Shown: positions 39,810-51,851 of the stretch, piece by piece
Numbering within the stretch: position 1 is the first letter of the stretch
How the letters are laid out: every line of letters begins with the position of its first letter
Assembly (NCBI GenBank): GCA_019914945.1
Contig: CM034106.1
Coordinates: 11,594,501-11,658,500, forward strand
Source: Typha latifolia
Lineage: Eukaryota > Streptophyta > Magnoliopsida > Poales > Typhaceae
DNA: 64,000 bases
Direction: 5' to 3'
Position numbers and translations under genes: made by a program
The notes under the pieces: model-generated
The model's input: the letters and a program-made list of their open reading frames with translations, nothing else
The model's database searches: none
Told to the model about the DNA's origin: nothing

Positions 39810-42515
39810 CTATCTGGCATACACATCTGCACGGCGACCATAGCCCCTATCTGGGCTTCCATATGGGGAGTAATCACGGCCTCCTCGGTAAGGTGAGCGC
39901 CTTGGGGACCGACGGTAGCCACCTCCATAATCATCACGACCATAGCCTCCACGGTTCCTGCCACGGTCATGGCGATCTCCTATAAAAAGCAACTAAGTGA
40001 GCAACGTATAGTAAACAAACTGATCAGCAGCCAAGAAATGGAGGAAACACAAATATAATAAAACAAAGACTCTTAACATGATAGCCAATAGTAGGGAACA
40101 AACAAAATCGCATAAAACTCACTGGTATCTCGGCTGTTTTTCAATCCAAGGTAGTTTCCAGGTGTAGGTGTTCTTGGTCGTTTCCTCCTCGACTGAAAAT
40201 GAAAGATAGCACCTTCATTCTTGATATATTATACCGGAAATTAACCTCAAATGAGGGACAGCAACAAGGGTGAAAGAATTGTACAACAATTAGTAACAAT
40301 TGAAAAGTTAAAACAATTAAAAAACAAGAAACGCTAAAAAACTACTCTTAAAGGGTATAAACCATATAGAAAGGAAAGTCTTGAAACAAGTACCAACATA
40401 GGCATGACTAGTAGTAGCATCGTTAGATGAATGCAGGACTTAAGTACCATAATTTCCAGTTTAAGAGTTGGTATTGTCCGTTGATTAGTTCTTGAGAGAG
40501 TTGAAGGTGAATGCTGAGATTGTTTAGTTGGGCGGGATATGCTATGATAAATTGATGTGATGCAAGGAAAACTGTTAGGCTGGCCATTCATCAAGCTGTT
40601 TGACTAAAGTTGAGATGGAAGATCCCATAATCTTGATTGCTGCCAAATAGCTGACGAAATTTCTTCTGAATATAATAAAAACCCTCAAGTCAAAAGGACG
40701 ATGGAGCAAATAAAAGCACTTGCACCACCAAAATCTAGGCTACTTTGCTCGGAGTCATACCTTTTCGACAGTTATGTAACGACCCTCCAGAACTGACTGG
40801 TTCAGATATTTAATGCATCGATCCGCATCTTCAACTGTCTCCATCGTCACAAATGCAAAACCCCGAGAGATACGCGTACGAGGTTCCACAACCAGGTAGC
40901 ATCCAGTCACCTATAGAAAGGAGGAAATTAAATGCCATCTAAAGATCAACGCAGAAATCCAGCAAAACCTTACCTTTCCCTCCTTTGAAAAGTGATCCTT
41001 CAGATCCCTTTCTGTAACTCTGCCTGACAGTCCTGTCACATATAGAGTATCACCAGGATTCACCGCACCATGCCTGAAACCGCAAGTAAAATTTGTCACC
41101 TTGAAATCCAAAATGCAACAATAATTATAATCTATGAAAATAGTATAACAATTAAATTTACCAACGCCAGGATAGGAGTCAAACCTGCCACGACTTCTGG
41201 ATCGTGATCGAGACCGTGATCTCGGAATGGGTGATGGAGACCTTGATTGTGGTCTGACCCTAGACCTGATTCTGGCTGGCGACCTCGAGCGGGATCTAGA
41301 CCTAGAACGATCCCTACCATGAACAGGGGATTGTGAATACCTGTAATATTTGCAAGAAAACGAGACATCACAAAAACAATAAAGGCCAGACAAAGATAAT
41401 TATGGAAGCTTCATAGATGTACATATAATCTGTAGTGAATGCACCTAGTAAGAGGCTTAAAGAGGCACCAATGGATAAGGCATAAAAAAGGAAAAACACT
41501 CGGCCAATAAAAAAACAAAGTTCAAGCATAGGAACTTAAGCCATAACCAAAAATCGCGGCTTGCAGCTACCCACTATCACTACAGATAGATAAGTTCAAC
41601 TTAAAAAAATATATATATATCATTCTTAACCTAACTAAAATGACATTAATTTTCTGTAGCTGCAAAAGAAAACATCTGTGCAAAAGAAAAGCAAGCTCCT
41701 TTTGAATCAAAATTGTAGATTAAAAACTTAAAAGAAGCATAGATAAGCTGGATTTGAATGTGGCAATTGAAGCCTCTCTCTACAATGTCCACAGCCGGTC
41801 AAGTCACTTAGCACGAATCAAGCCTACTATCCTAAGGCTACCATGCCTGAAGAGAAATGTGGCCTTGACTAGCTAAAATGAGAAGACTAAGAAGATATTT
41901 ATAAAAAATCTGACAAACTTAACTAGCAAATCAGGAAAGAAGAGCACGCAAAGTTCATGCAACCAATCGTGAACAACAAAAAAATCACTAGGATATAAGA
42001 TGAAAACGGACATTCCCAAACAAATCCAGATTCACAAAATTTTCTCTCTACCAAAAGAAACAACTTGGAATGTGAAACTGGAGACAATATATAATAGTAA
42101 GCAGGAACCCTTCCCATCTTCTTCTTCGTTTCCTTTCCTCCTGATATAACCCAAATCAACACGAAATCCGCACCTAAAGCAGTGATGATAAGCCTAACCG
42201 AAAAGCTAAGAACAACGAAATCTTTGTTTCCATCCAAGATTGATGGATTGGGGGTGACAGGCCATCTGGGACAAAACTGAGCAGATCCTTACTCCTTATA
42301 CGAAATAAATAAGGCGAAAAGCAGCAAAACTCTATCAAATCTGACCCTCGAACTAATATATATATATATATATAACAAATCACGATTTAGGTTAAGAGAA
42401 GATCTAGGGTTTTACCTCCTGCGTGGAGAATCCGCCTGCAAGAGGAAGAAGAAAGGAAGCGTCAGTGAGATCATGGAGGGTAGAGGGGAAGAGGAGAGAA
42501 GAGGAGACGAACCAT
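39810..42515 (-). CDS. Serine/arginine-rich splicing factor SR45a-like (TRA2-type RRM protein)
   Basis: Nuclear splicing regulator of the SR45a/transformer-2-like group. Exons: 42515-42513 (ATG only), 42435-42416, 41340-41185, 41073-40974, 40910-40761, 40192-40123 and 39979-39810. They give 222 residues starting MADSPRRRYSQSPVHG. An N-terminal RS domain (SRSRSRSRSPARIRSR and similar) runs to residue 60. One RRM follows at about 69-145, with RNP2 LYVTGL, RNP1 RGFAFVTM and the TRA2-like VTERDLKDHFSKEGKV. After it comes RRKRPRTPTPGNYLGLK, close to the SR45a linker, then a Gly/Arg/Tyr-rich tail (YGRDDYGGGYRRSPRRSPYR). The start was chosen because the second exon opens with GCGGATTCTCC in phase with an ATG that directly precedes a GT donor. 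The exon 3 donor used here (AG|GTTTGA) keeps the frame; a stronger-looking donor 23 bases later does not. Confidence 0.88.
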
Positions 42516-43642
42516 TCGAGATCGAAGCTTGGAGCCCTAGAACGAGGAAGACGAAAAAGCCTGCAGCCCAACCTCGGCGTTGCGGTTATATCGAGTGAGA
42601 GACTGGATTCGAGTACATGTAGGGCACCCCATCATTTTCAATGGTTGTTAGATTTGACAAAATCAACGGTTGGGATCATCTTATCCATCGCTTAAAAGAA
42701 CGGCATCCAGGAAGGTTTCTTTCTTATATTTCTTAGTGAATGATGCGTATCATCTTTGATACCATATTAAAATTATTTATAAAATAATTATATACATAGC
42801 ATTATTCTAATATTAATTTTTGCGAGTTTATTTTTAAAACACAATAAACAGAAGATGAAATCGTTATGAATCTCTTATGTAAATATACATACCCTTTTAA
42901 TGTTGAATTTAATAGAATTCCGTAATTAATCGACTATATTTGTATTTATTTTTGTATATAAATTCGGAAATAGACACGTATAATAAAGAGATAATGAAGT
43001 TGATTATTATATCTTCTAAATACAGTCAGAGTATGGACGGAATATTAGAAGTAATCGGTATTCTTTTTAAAATCCATAAGAAAGTGTGCAATTATGAAAA
43101 TTTATAGTATAAATTTAGATTAAATGTATATAAAAGTAAAGAAAATTAGACTATGGTTGTTTAAAATGTATGGAAATAAGAATATTGATTTGGATACTAT
43201 TAATTGTCCCGTATTCATAAATATATGAACCATTCATATACAAATACAATTTCATATATTAAGATTATTTTTTTTAAAGTTAAACAAGTTGTTTTCAGCT
43301 GGAAATACTTAACTCATTTGTGACCAGTAGAACATCAAAAAGGAGGAAATTATAGAGATATGGGGGGGGGGGGGAGAAGATTAGACTCTTAGCTCTCCAT
43401 GTATCGCGTTCTAGCTCTCTGCGCGGCCCTGTGGATTTCCTCCACGTAGAGTTTTTTTTTTCCCTTTTTTGATCAAACACGTAGAGTTATGAAACAACCA
43501 GCGCTCAACACGAGTTTGGAAGGCAGGGATTCGATTTTTTACGAAAGCGTAGTCTCCGGACATCCTAGTCTTCTACCTCTCATTCTCTCTCTGAGGCATT
43601 CCATCGAACGGTGAGCAGGGAGGAGAAGTGGAAGAGGAGGGG
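42516..43642. other. Divergent promoter region of the SR45a-like and DCAF8-like genes
   Basis: About 1.1 kb between two head-to-head genes. AT-rich in the middle, with a (G)n run at 43363-43374. The GC-richer 100 bases before each ATG are probably 5' UTR. Confidence 0.55.
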
Positions 43643-46550
43643 ATGAAGAGGGCCTACAAGAGGGGGGACGGGAGCTTCGCGCATGGTATCATCAAGCTGT
43701 GGCAGCGCGAGGTCGGGGGTCTTCCCCCGAGGTCCTTCGCTCATCGCATTGGGGCTTCCGAGGTCTGTTCCTTTTTCCCCCCTCTTTCCTATATACACAG
43801 CGAATAATTTCGAGGGATTTATTTCTACTGAGCTATTACTCTTTTGTTCTTCCAATATTCGTAAACTTTGATTCGATAAATTTTTAGATGTTCCATGGTG
43901 TTTGGACTTTGTAAGCGGCACAACTATTCAAAGAACAGAAGGTCCTACACTAAAAAGATAAATCTTTTGAATGTCATAATCCTATGCCTCATTTTCTCAA
44001 ATATTGACAGTGTCAATAGACGATTGTGATGTGTGGAAGAATGAAAGTTGTACGAATTCCTTAATAGGGAAGTATGGAGAAATTGGTTGCAAGATGGTGC
44101 GATACTGTTACTACAATCATCAATTCACGGTTATGATATTGATAAGTTATTCTTCCACCTAAATTTGTTCCATCGGAATTAGTGCTCCTTAAAGAATAAT
44201 GAGATATTGGGTTGTTTTCTTTGTCCATCAGTTATATACTGATCCCTTAGTTTGGTATAAACAAGTTCTGGGACATTCTTGTTTTCAATCAGCAATTTTT
44301 TCTTATATATTATCTAACAACAAAGATATTGGCTGGAACTGTTAGATTTTACTGATTTAGTGAGTTACTTCCCATGCCTACTGGAACTTCTTGGTTCTGA
44401 GTGATTATAATGTACTTTAACTCTACAGGACCTTGTTCTGCGGCTTCGAGTCCAAAGAAAGCTAAACAAGCATAGGGGCTGTGTGAATACGGTAAGCTTC
44501 AATTATGATGGCGATATACTCGTATCAGGGTCTGATGACAGGATGGTCATTTTGTGGAATTGGGATGCTGGCATTGTTAAAATGTCCTTTCACTCAGGCC
44601 ACTCAAATAATGTCTTCAATGCGCGATTTATGCCATACACAGATGACCGGACTCTTGTTACTTGTGCTGCTGATGGAGAGGTACAAGCAGCCTGACTATC
44701 TTCCAAAATGCATTCTGATGGATTATGCTGACATCTTTTTCATTCATGTCGCCAGGTGAGACATGCCAATTTACTCGAAGGTGGAGGAGTAGAGACTAAA
44801 TTGCTAGGTCAGCATGACGGACAGGCTCATAAGTTAGCTATTGAGCCTGGAAGCCCTCATATATTTTACAGCTGCGGTGAAGATGGTCTTGTCCAGCATG
44901 TGATATGTTTACTCCTGTCTCTTGAGTTTTGCTTTCTCAATTTAGTGTTAGTAAATTGAATAAACTTCCTGCTATGCAGTTTGACTTGAGAACTAGTGGT
45001 GCAACAAAGCTGTTCGTATGCAAATCTTTCCCAAAGAGATCAGAGTACCATCACACCATTCATCTAAATGCTATTGCATTAGATCCAAGGATACCCAATT
45101 TTTTGGCAGTTGCAGGAACAGATGCATATGCTCGAGTTTATGATATCCGCAACTATAAATTGGATGGATCAACTGACTGTGGTCGTCCAGTTAACTGCTT
45201 CTGCCCACCGCATCTTATTGGTGACGATAATGTCGGAATAACAGGTTTAGCATTCTCAGACCAGAGTGAGTTGTTGACATCCTACAGTGACGAGTTTATT
45301 TATCTATTCTCTAAGGATCAAGGTCTAGGATCCAATCCAGTCCGTGGATCTCGAAATGCTGCCAAAATTTCTGGAGACGGGTCCAAATCTGTTCCAAGTT
45401 CATCTATGGAAATTGCAAATTCACCTGGACCTCAGGTATACAAAGGACACCGTAATTGTGAGACAGTAAAGGGTGTGAGTTTCTTTGGCCCCAACTGTGA
45501 ATATGTGACCCATGGATCGGACTGTGGCCGATTGTTTATTTGGCGAAAGAGAGATGGAAAGCTCATGCGTGCTATAGATGGCGACAGATATGTCGTGAAT
45601 TGTATTGAATCTCACCCTTATGCTACCATGATTGCAAGCAGTGGACTTGAGAATGATGTGAAGATTTGGACTCCCACTGCCACAGAGCCAGCACCCCCAG
45701 TAAAACTCGACGAGGTAGTGTCTTTTTGCTATCTTAGGGTTCAATTGCTTTATCATGCTCAAATTCTTGAAGGATTATAAGTAGGATCAAATTAAAGCAG
45801 TAAATTTATTGTTTATGGTATCTAAGAGGTAGTTAATTGAACTTTTAGGATGCCAAAAGCATTTAGGTATCTGCATCTTAATTGGCCACAATTAGAGCAG
45901 ATTACTAATGGGAAAAGCAATCAAGTTTAATCTATTTCAATACTATAGAATTAAAACCTCTGCTAGGAAGACCTTACAACTAATATTGTAATAGAGATAG
46001 AACTAGAGGGTTTATAATGGCAGAGAGAGTTTCTGATTTTTCTTCTGCTCAATGTGTACAAAAGATACTTGTAGTTAATTCAGTTAATTGATATGTATCA
46101 TTCATTTTCTTTTTTATGAGCAAAGGCTCTTTCTTTTTAATATAATACTACGGATATAAAGATGATTGATGGAGCTGTCAACAAGGGTTATTTTGTATAC
46201 TGTCATTACAACTTATCATATCCATTTGAAATCATAATATCAATGGTTTTGACCTGATGAAGAGAATTTCTCTGATGCCTTTGATGTTGGTATTGATCAT
46301 ATTGCACATCCAATCTTTGCAGTTGAAGCCTCATAAGAGAAGAAACAACTTCTACCGTTTCAGTTTGCCAGAAGACTTGATAGAGCAGATGCTGGTACAA
46401 CGAGCACGTTCAGAGCAAGATGGTGAGGATCTGTCAGTTGATCCAGACTTGGTAGATATTATGTTGCAATTCACCAATAGAGATGGTTTATCTAATGACG
46501 ACGACGGCGAAGATGCATCTGACAGTCCAGGGGATTGTACCATCAACTGA
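43643..46550 (+). CDS. WD40 protein, DCAF8-like (CUL4-DDB1 associated factor)
   Basis: Predicted substrate receptor for CUL4-DDB1 ubiquitin ligases. Exons 43643-43762, 44429-44680, 44756-44899, 44980-45714 and 46323-46550 join in phase to 492 residues. MKRAYKRGDGSFAHGIIKLW is followed by WD repeats: HRGCVNTVSFNYDGDILVSG with ILWNWD, HSNNVFNARFMPYTDDRTLV, AHKLAIEPGSPHIFYSCGED and YKGHRNCETVKGVSFFGPNC with LFIWRKRDG. The DDB1-binding WDxR-type motifs VQHFDLRTSG and ARVYDIRNYK are present. The last exon (FYRFSLPEDLIEQML and an acidic tail) is plausible for the family, but a 600-base intron precedes it and a short extra exon could be missed. The open frame also runs on past 45714 to 45780, which would give an alternative short C-terminus by intron retention. 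Confidence 0.88.
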
Positions 46551-47697
46551 GGATATTCATCATTTACAAAATTAGAGTTGTACATATAAGTAGTAATCTT
46601 CCTTGCTATGATTTGGAACGAACATTATAGTTGATGTAAAAAACTTTGGCATCCTCATGCATTTTATAGACAAAAAACTTTGTAGAATGTTTGTAAAGAG
46701 TTTCGTGCATAAGGCTTTATAACAATATACCTCAGGTTAACGCCCAGTCCAATTTAATTGCAATACATGAGATATTGAGAGGCTGTGCCTGGTTCTATAT
46801 TCATCTGGATGTTGGAAGATGATTTCCATTTTTCTTAGTTTTTTTTTTTCTTTCTTTCTTTTCGTTCTTTTGGAAATAATCACCTGTATTTTAATCTTAA
46901 TGCAGAAAACTACCTTACCTTCATTCGAAAGTGGGAATGGACTCCTCGTTCTTTGAACTTATTTTCAAATAGTCATCTTTTATTAGCTCGTAAAAAATAT
47001 TTTGAAAAGTAAATAGTTTTCTTTTTTCAAATGCTTTGTAATAGGACGAGTCAATTGCATTTTACTTATTTAATAGTGAATGATTTGGTTGAGTGTCTTA
47101 TATTAGTCTATTTGGGTTGAAAGAAGTATTAAAATCTGCTATGCATGGAGGAGATGTGGAAGAGAATCCAGTCGATTTCTATTAAAGATGGAAGCAGTGG
47201 AGGCAGTTTCTATTTACCTAGCTGTGTTATTTCCTTACAATGTTCTGCCGTTTTTAACACCAAGTGTGGAATCTATGTGTGTGTGGCTCAGGAGATGTTT
47301 AGTTAGCTGTTTAGCTAATAGTAGAATTCATGTTACTTTGTTGGTTGGTGGCTTGTTTTGTTGGAATTTCTAAACTGTTTCTAAGTTTCATTTAAACGAG
47401 AGCTATAACATGTTTGCTATAAAAAAAAATTAATAAAAAGAACGAGCCAATTTACAAGTATAACTGAGAATTGAGGAGTCGAATAGTTACTAGTTGACAA
47501 TTGAGGTGGGTTTCCTAAATATCTAGATAATATCGGTAGTTATTTGCAATTTATCTGGCCCAACATTTGACTACGATACGCGTCTTCTCTTCTCCCTTCG
47601 CAGTCAATTCTACGGCTTGCGGCGATCAAGAACGAAACGCAAATCCTCCTAAAAAGACCGAGAAATCCCTTTCTCCTTCCTCTTCTCATCTCTCGCC
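46551..47697. other. Spacer between the DCAF8-like gene and the four-cysteine protein gene
   Basis: 3' flank and promoter sequence, AT-rich, with a T/TTTC-rich tract around 46840-46870. No gene recognised. Confidence 0.5.
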
Positions 47698-48156
47698 ATG
47701 GCTTCCATCTACAGGTAAGCAACTGAAAGCTCGCGCCTTTTATTATACTCTCCCCCTTCTTTTCCACACTAATGTCACGAATCCTTCTCCAATAGGTGCA
47801 AGGCTTGTGGAGCCGACCTGAATCTAAACGCGGCCCACCTCTATCCCCCGGACACGTACTTTGAGGCAGGCAACAAGGGAACCCTCTCCTTCTCGTGGAT
47901 CGACGAATCCAAGTTTCGATTCACCAAGGAGGACAAGATTCGACCTTTCTTCGAGACCGTCGACTACTGGGGGATCCAGCGCAAGCGCACCCGCATACTC
48001 TGCGACGCGTGCGGGCGCCTCATCGGCTACGTGTACGACGACGGCCCGCCGATTATGGAGGGGCACGGGCAGCTCGGGTTTGGGCCTAGCCAGGTCATTC
48101 CCAGGCGACCTAGGTATCGGTTCAAGAAGAAGGCACTCGATGTTATTGCCTCTTGA
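47698..48156 (+). CDS. Small four-cysteine protein, At4g08330-like
   Basis: Two exons, 47698-47714 and 47796-48156, encode 125 residues. The protein has two CxxC pairs, YRCKACGADLNLNAAHLYPP near the N-terminus and RTRILCDACGRLIGYVYDDG in the middle, which probably bind one zinc ion. Between them lie DTYFEAGNKGTLSFSWIDES and FFETVDYWGIQRKRT. This pattern is that of a conserved plant family annotated as uncharacterised At4g08330, chloroplastic; function is unknown. The start MASIYR is followed at once by a phase-2 intron, which fits the family. No obvious transit peptide is visible, so the chloroplast label of the family is not supported here. The gene is single-copy in the window and its exon 2 is GC-rich. 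Confidence 0.9.
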
Positions 48157-51100
48157 GAGTTGAGGCAAAACTGGTGCGTTTCTTGTGAATCGAAGTGGGT
48201 TCTCTTTGCTGTCCATACTTATGATGTTGGTAGTGTAAAAGATTGGATTTTTTTATGTATAGTAGCTGAATAAGAGCAATGATGCAGTGATTTGCTTGAT
48301 CATTTGATTGGTCTCTGGCTCTGATTTTAGTATTGGTTTGAGGTAAAATGAAGATGGATTCTACTTTATGTTTTAAATCTTTTATTGGCTCATGAGACAA
48401 ATTGGTGCTTTTCTTATCTTCAGTTTATGATGAATTGAGGTTGGTCTCGTTTGTTTTGGAGGGTTTTGTAGTGCAAACGATTGGATTGGGAATTAAGTAA
48501 TCGACACTGGTATATTTGCTTGCTTGGTTAACTGGTAGGTCTCAATCTCTGTTTCTGGTAAGAGTTTGACACATTACTATTGATGATTGTAACTTATTGT
48601 GAAATGAGCCCCACACAGAATCTGATGAACTTGCAATACTATCTTGTGATATTAGTATTAGACATTTCCAATATAGTTTTCCACTGAGAAAATCACTACC
48701 TTCATTGATAGTGTTCTATTGACTTATTCTTCATTCTGAACTTCTTTGGTTTATAATTTATTTGGTATGTTTCATTTCAAAATCTATGGCAGCTCTTCTT
48801 CTTATTATATATATATGCAATGGTGGTATTAGAGGCCTTGGTTGTTGATCTTGGACTATCTAAGAAAACTTGCCAAGGGGGAGGAAAAGTATAAATATGA
48901 TCAGAGAATATTATATATGCATGATTGCATCCATTCCTCATGAAGCTCTGTTGGTCCTTAAAAACTTTCATTGTACTTGGCTACTCTGCTCATTAGTCAA
49001 GGGTGTAAGGTGATATTCTTCAGCATTGGCTTCCAATAGGTACATTAATTCAGTTTCATCAAGTGCTAGTTGTTCTCACATCTTCCAGTGTGAATAATGT
49101 ATGGAAGATCATGCTAAACACTTGTGATATTCTTCCATCTATTGCATGTCATTGAGTCTGTCCTTCATTAGCCAATAAATCTTTGTCAGTTAGAATCCAT
49201 AATAAATGGCTTCAACTTTCCTGCTCGCAGTTACATTATTAATCTTTCATGTTGCCTAAAGAAGTACTTGTTTTGTTATTTTTGATAATAACTAGGGATG
49301 TGCACTTGGTATCTGTTATAACCTTCTAATTATTATGTTCCTGAAACATGATAAAAATATGCTAATCTTACACTTGATAATGGATGAAATGGACAATTTT
49401 ATTGCCGCGAGTACGTTCAAGACATCTCACCAGTCAGAAGTTTTTTTTTTTTTTTTTTAAAGAAAACTTCGTTGACTGCTAAATTTATTAATTCCAAGAT
49501 GTTAAAGTTTTGATGCACAAAATTGGGGAGATATTTTGAAAAGCTTCACTAGTGGCACAATTTGAAGAACAAAATTTACTGAGACAACACCCTAAGTTAC
49601 ATAAATCATTGGCCAGCTAACTGTAGTTTCATCACGATCAACACAAATTTTGAAGCAATGTAGCTTTTATGGCTACGTAAAAATAAAAAGAAACCAAAAC
49701 CAAGAACAATGGACCAGATGAAAGCAGTTTGATGGCCATTAAAAGGCCGCCTTCTAATGGCAACCCTCCTGGGAGCAGAGGGAAGGTGAGAGATGGCAAG
49801 GCGGTGAGGCTGAACAGCGAGGTAGGTGTGGTAAAAGCGATGACCATAGAATGACGTGGTAGTGAGGATAGACCCGAGCCACTAGAAATGAAGGTCAATC
49901 GAGCCGAGACGAGACTCCACCTTGACACCACCACCCTGTTGGTCGACTACTAGCAACTCAGGGTGGAGGATGGGGAGAGACAAAGGCTGGGCAACAATAG
50001 GAAGGGGCAGGAAAGGAAAGAAAACATAGAAGGAGAAGAAAGGGAAGGAACACGAAATGGAGGAAAGCCATCCTCTCGGGCTACAGAAGGGGAGGAGGAG
50101 GAGGTGTTAGAACCGAAGCTAGGGACGACGGTTCCTTAAAAATGCACATTATTGATGATTCACCAAGTCAAAGTTTCATTCAATCAAATTTCAGTCTGCT
50201 ACATATGCTGTAATGTAGTTTTATTTACAAAAGAGAAAAGAAAAAAAAGACCACTAAAATCCATAATTTGCACACAGCTCTTTGGCCCACACATTGACAC
50301 TTAGAAAACCCCATATGCTTTGCAGTGCGTAATTGGTACTGAGCTGGTGAATAGAAGGTAAGGCTTCTGCGGTATGTATGTGCATGTAGGCTTGAGAACA
50401 TTATCGCCCATGGATTTAATGGCTGGTTGATTTAAATATGCGTACTTGCTCTTAGTCCACCTGCATCCAACAAGAAAGAAAGAAAAAGAAAAAGAAAAAG
50501 TAGTCTAACATAGTTAGCCAATAAGTATTATCTAATATGGTTTAAATTTTTAAACACCTAACTGTGTGTGATTAATAATTTTTCCCTAGCAAATCATTAT
50601 TGTTTCTCTTTTGGAAAAATTACAATCCCGTAGGTTAATAGTAGGTAAGAATAAGGGTATACTCCTCTTGAATACATTGCTCAAACAACTCGCCAATCCT
50701 CTCGAATACACCAGATCAAGATATACTATGGCCGGATTTAATTAAATTGTTGCTTGTCATGTTATAGATTATTCTGCATTAATATAACTTCAACTTGTTA
50801 ACTTTGTAATAAAATAATACGACTCAAATTGGTCAACAGAAGATAAAAGAGCCATGATATGATTAGAGGTCAGAAGTTACTGATAAATACTAGGAAGCTC
50901 ACAGATTTGCATACCATTAATTCAAATGGTCGGCTACTTTCTTAAGGACTTAACTAAGCACTCAGGGCTCTTGTAATCTTGTTACTGTTCAGGGTCCCAG
51001 TGCCGGCTTCTCTTGAAAGCAACATAAGTCTTCTAAATTCCAAGTGGATTATATTTAAATCTCAGCAACATAGTACTTGTGATTAGCTTATGATGCTTAA

Positions 51101-51169
51101 AAGAAAAAGAAAGAAGAATAAAGCATTAGTTATAGCTATCTAATGGAAATGGAGAAAATAATTGGTAAC
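48157..51169. other. Spacer of about 3 kb
   Basis: No gene recognised. Contains a (T)n run at 49441-49458 and a GA/G-rich block at about 49700-50130 whose open frame (49638-49934, minus) is low-complexity and has no family resemblance; this block may be a degraded transposable element. Confidence 0.45.
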
Positions 51170-51851
51170 CTACCAGTCTTTGATTCCTATCCGCACAGCC
51201 TTGTTGTTGTTGTTGTTGTCACAGACATCTCCATCTTCTTCCTTCTCACTCTCATTCCCATCTATGATTTCTCTTATCAATTCCTCGAATCGCCTGTAAT
51301 CTTCCTCCTGATGTACCTCAAGAAAATTACACATTTGTAGAATTACGTAGCTCTTCATATTATGATACAATTATATATTTGCATAAGAGAGAATCAATAG
51401 GAGAATAGCAACTAACAGATACTACTATTACAAGTCATAATTTTCAATGAGTAACTGATCAAAGTTGGATCTGTTATATTGTATAACACCATATATAATA
51501 ATACCATGAAAAGGGAAAGAAGTAAAACTATAAGAAGAGAAGCACGACAAGTCTTGGCTACGCAATTATGTTCCAACAGTTAGTTTTAAGAATCAGAGAG
51601 ACGGGTGTTCTTACGTTGAGAGCCTTAGCTCTGATTCTTGCGGCCGCCTTCTCGGCGGCGAGAAGATGCTCCTCCTCTACCATCTTCTTCCTCCTCCAGT
51701 ATCGATCGATCTCGTCCCTCGTTACACTCTTAACAACAGCCATCTTCGAAGATGATCGTGGTGGCGATGGTGGTGGTGATAATATTGATGGTGGCAGTGG
51801 TGGGCTCAAAGTCTTCTTCTTTGCGGTTCCTGTTGCCTTCTTCTCTGCCAT
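51170..51851 (-). CDS. Conserved small plant protein of unknown function
   Basis: Exons 51851-51615 and 51307-51170 give 124 residues. The N-terminus is Lys/Pro/Ser-rich (KKKTLSPPLPPSILSPPPSP). The core MAVVKSVTRDEIDRYWRRKK, then MVEEEHLLAAEKAAARIRAK, is predicted helical and highly charged. After the intron comes EEDYRRFEELIREIIDG, then an acidic stretch with a five-Asn run encoded by (AAC)n. The acceptor at 51308-51310 was chosen because it joins ALN to EEDYRRFEE in phase, which reads like known plant paralogues; an acceptor 9 bases earlier would add VHQ. The translation start could also be the internal Met of MAVVKS. I do not recall a name or function for this family. No signal peptide or membrane segment is visible. 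Confidence 0.75.

Noticed and set aside
49441..49458. Poly(T) run suggesting another SINE tail
   Set aside because: The adjacent sequence has no A or B box and no tRNA-like head.
49638..49934. 98-residue minus-strand ORF
   Set aside because: Low-complexity Leu/Ser/Pro sequence in a G/A-rich block; no introns, domain or family resemblance.
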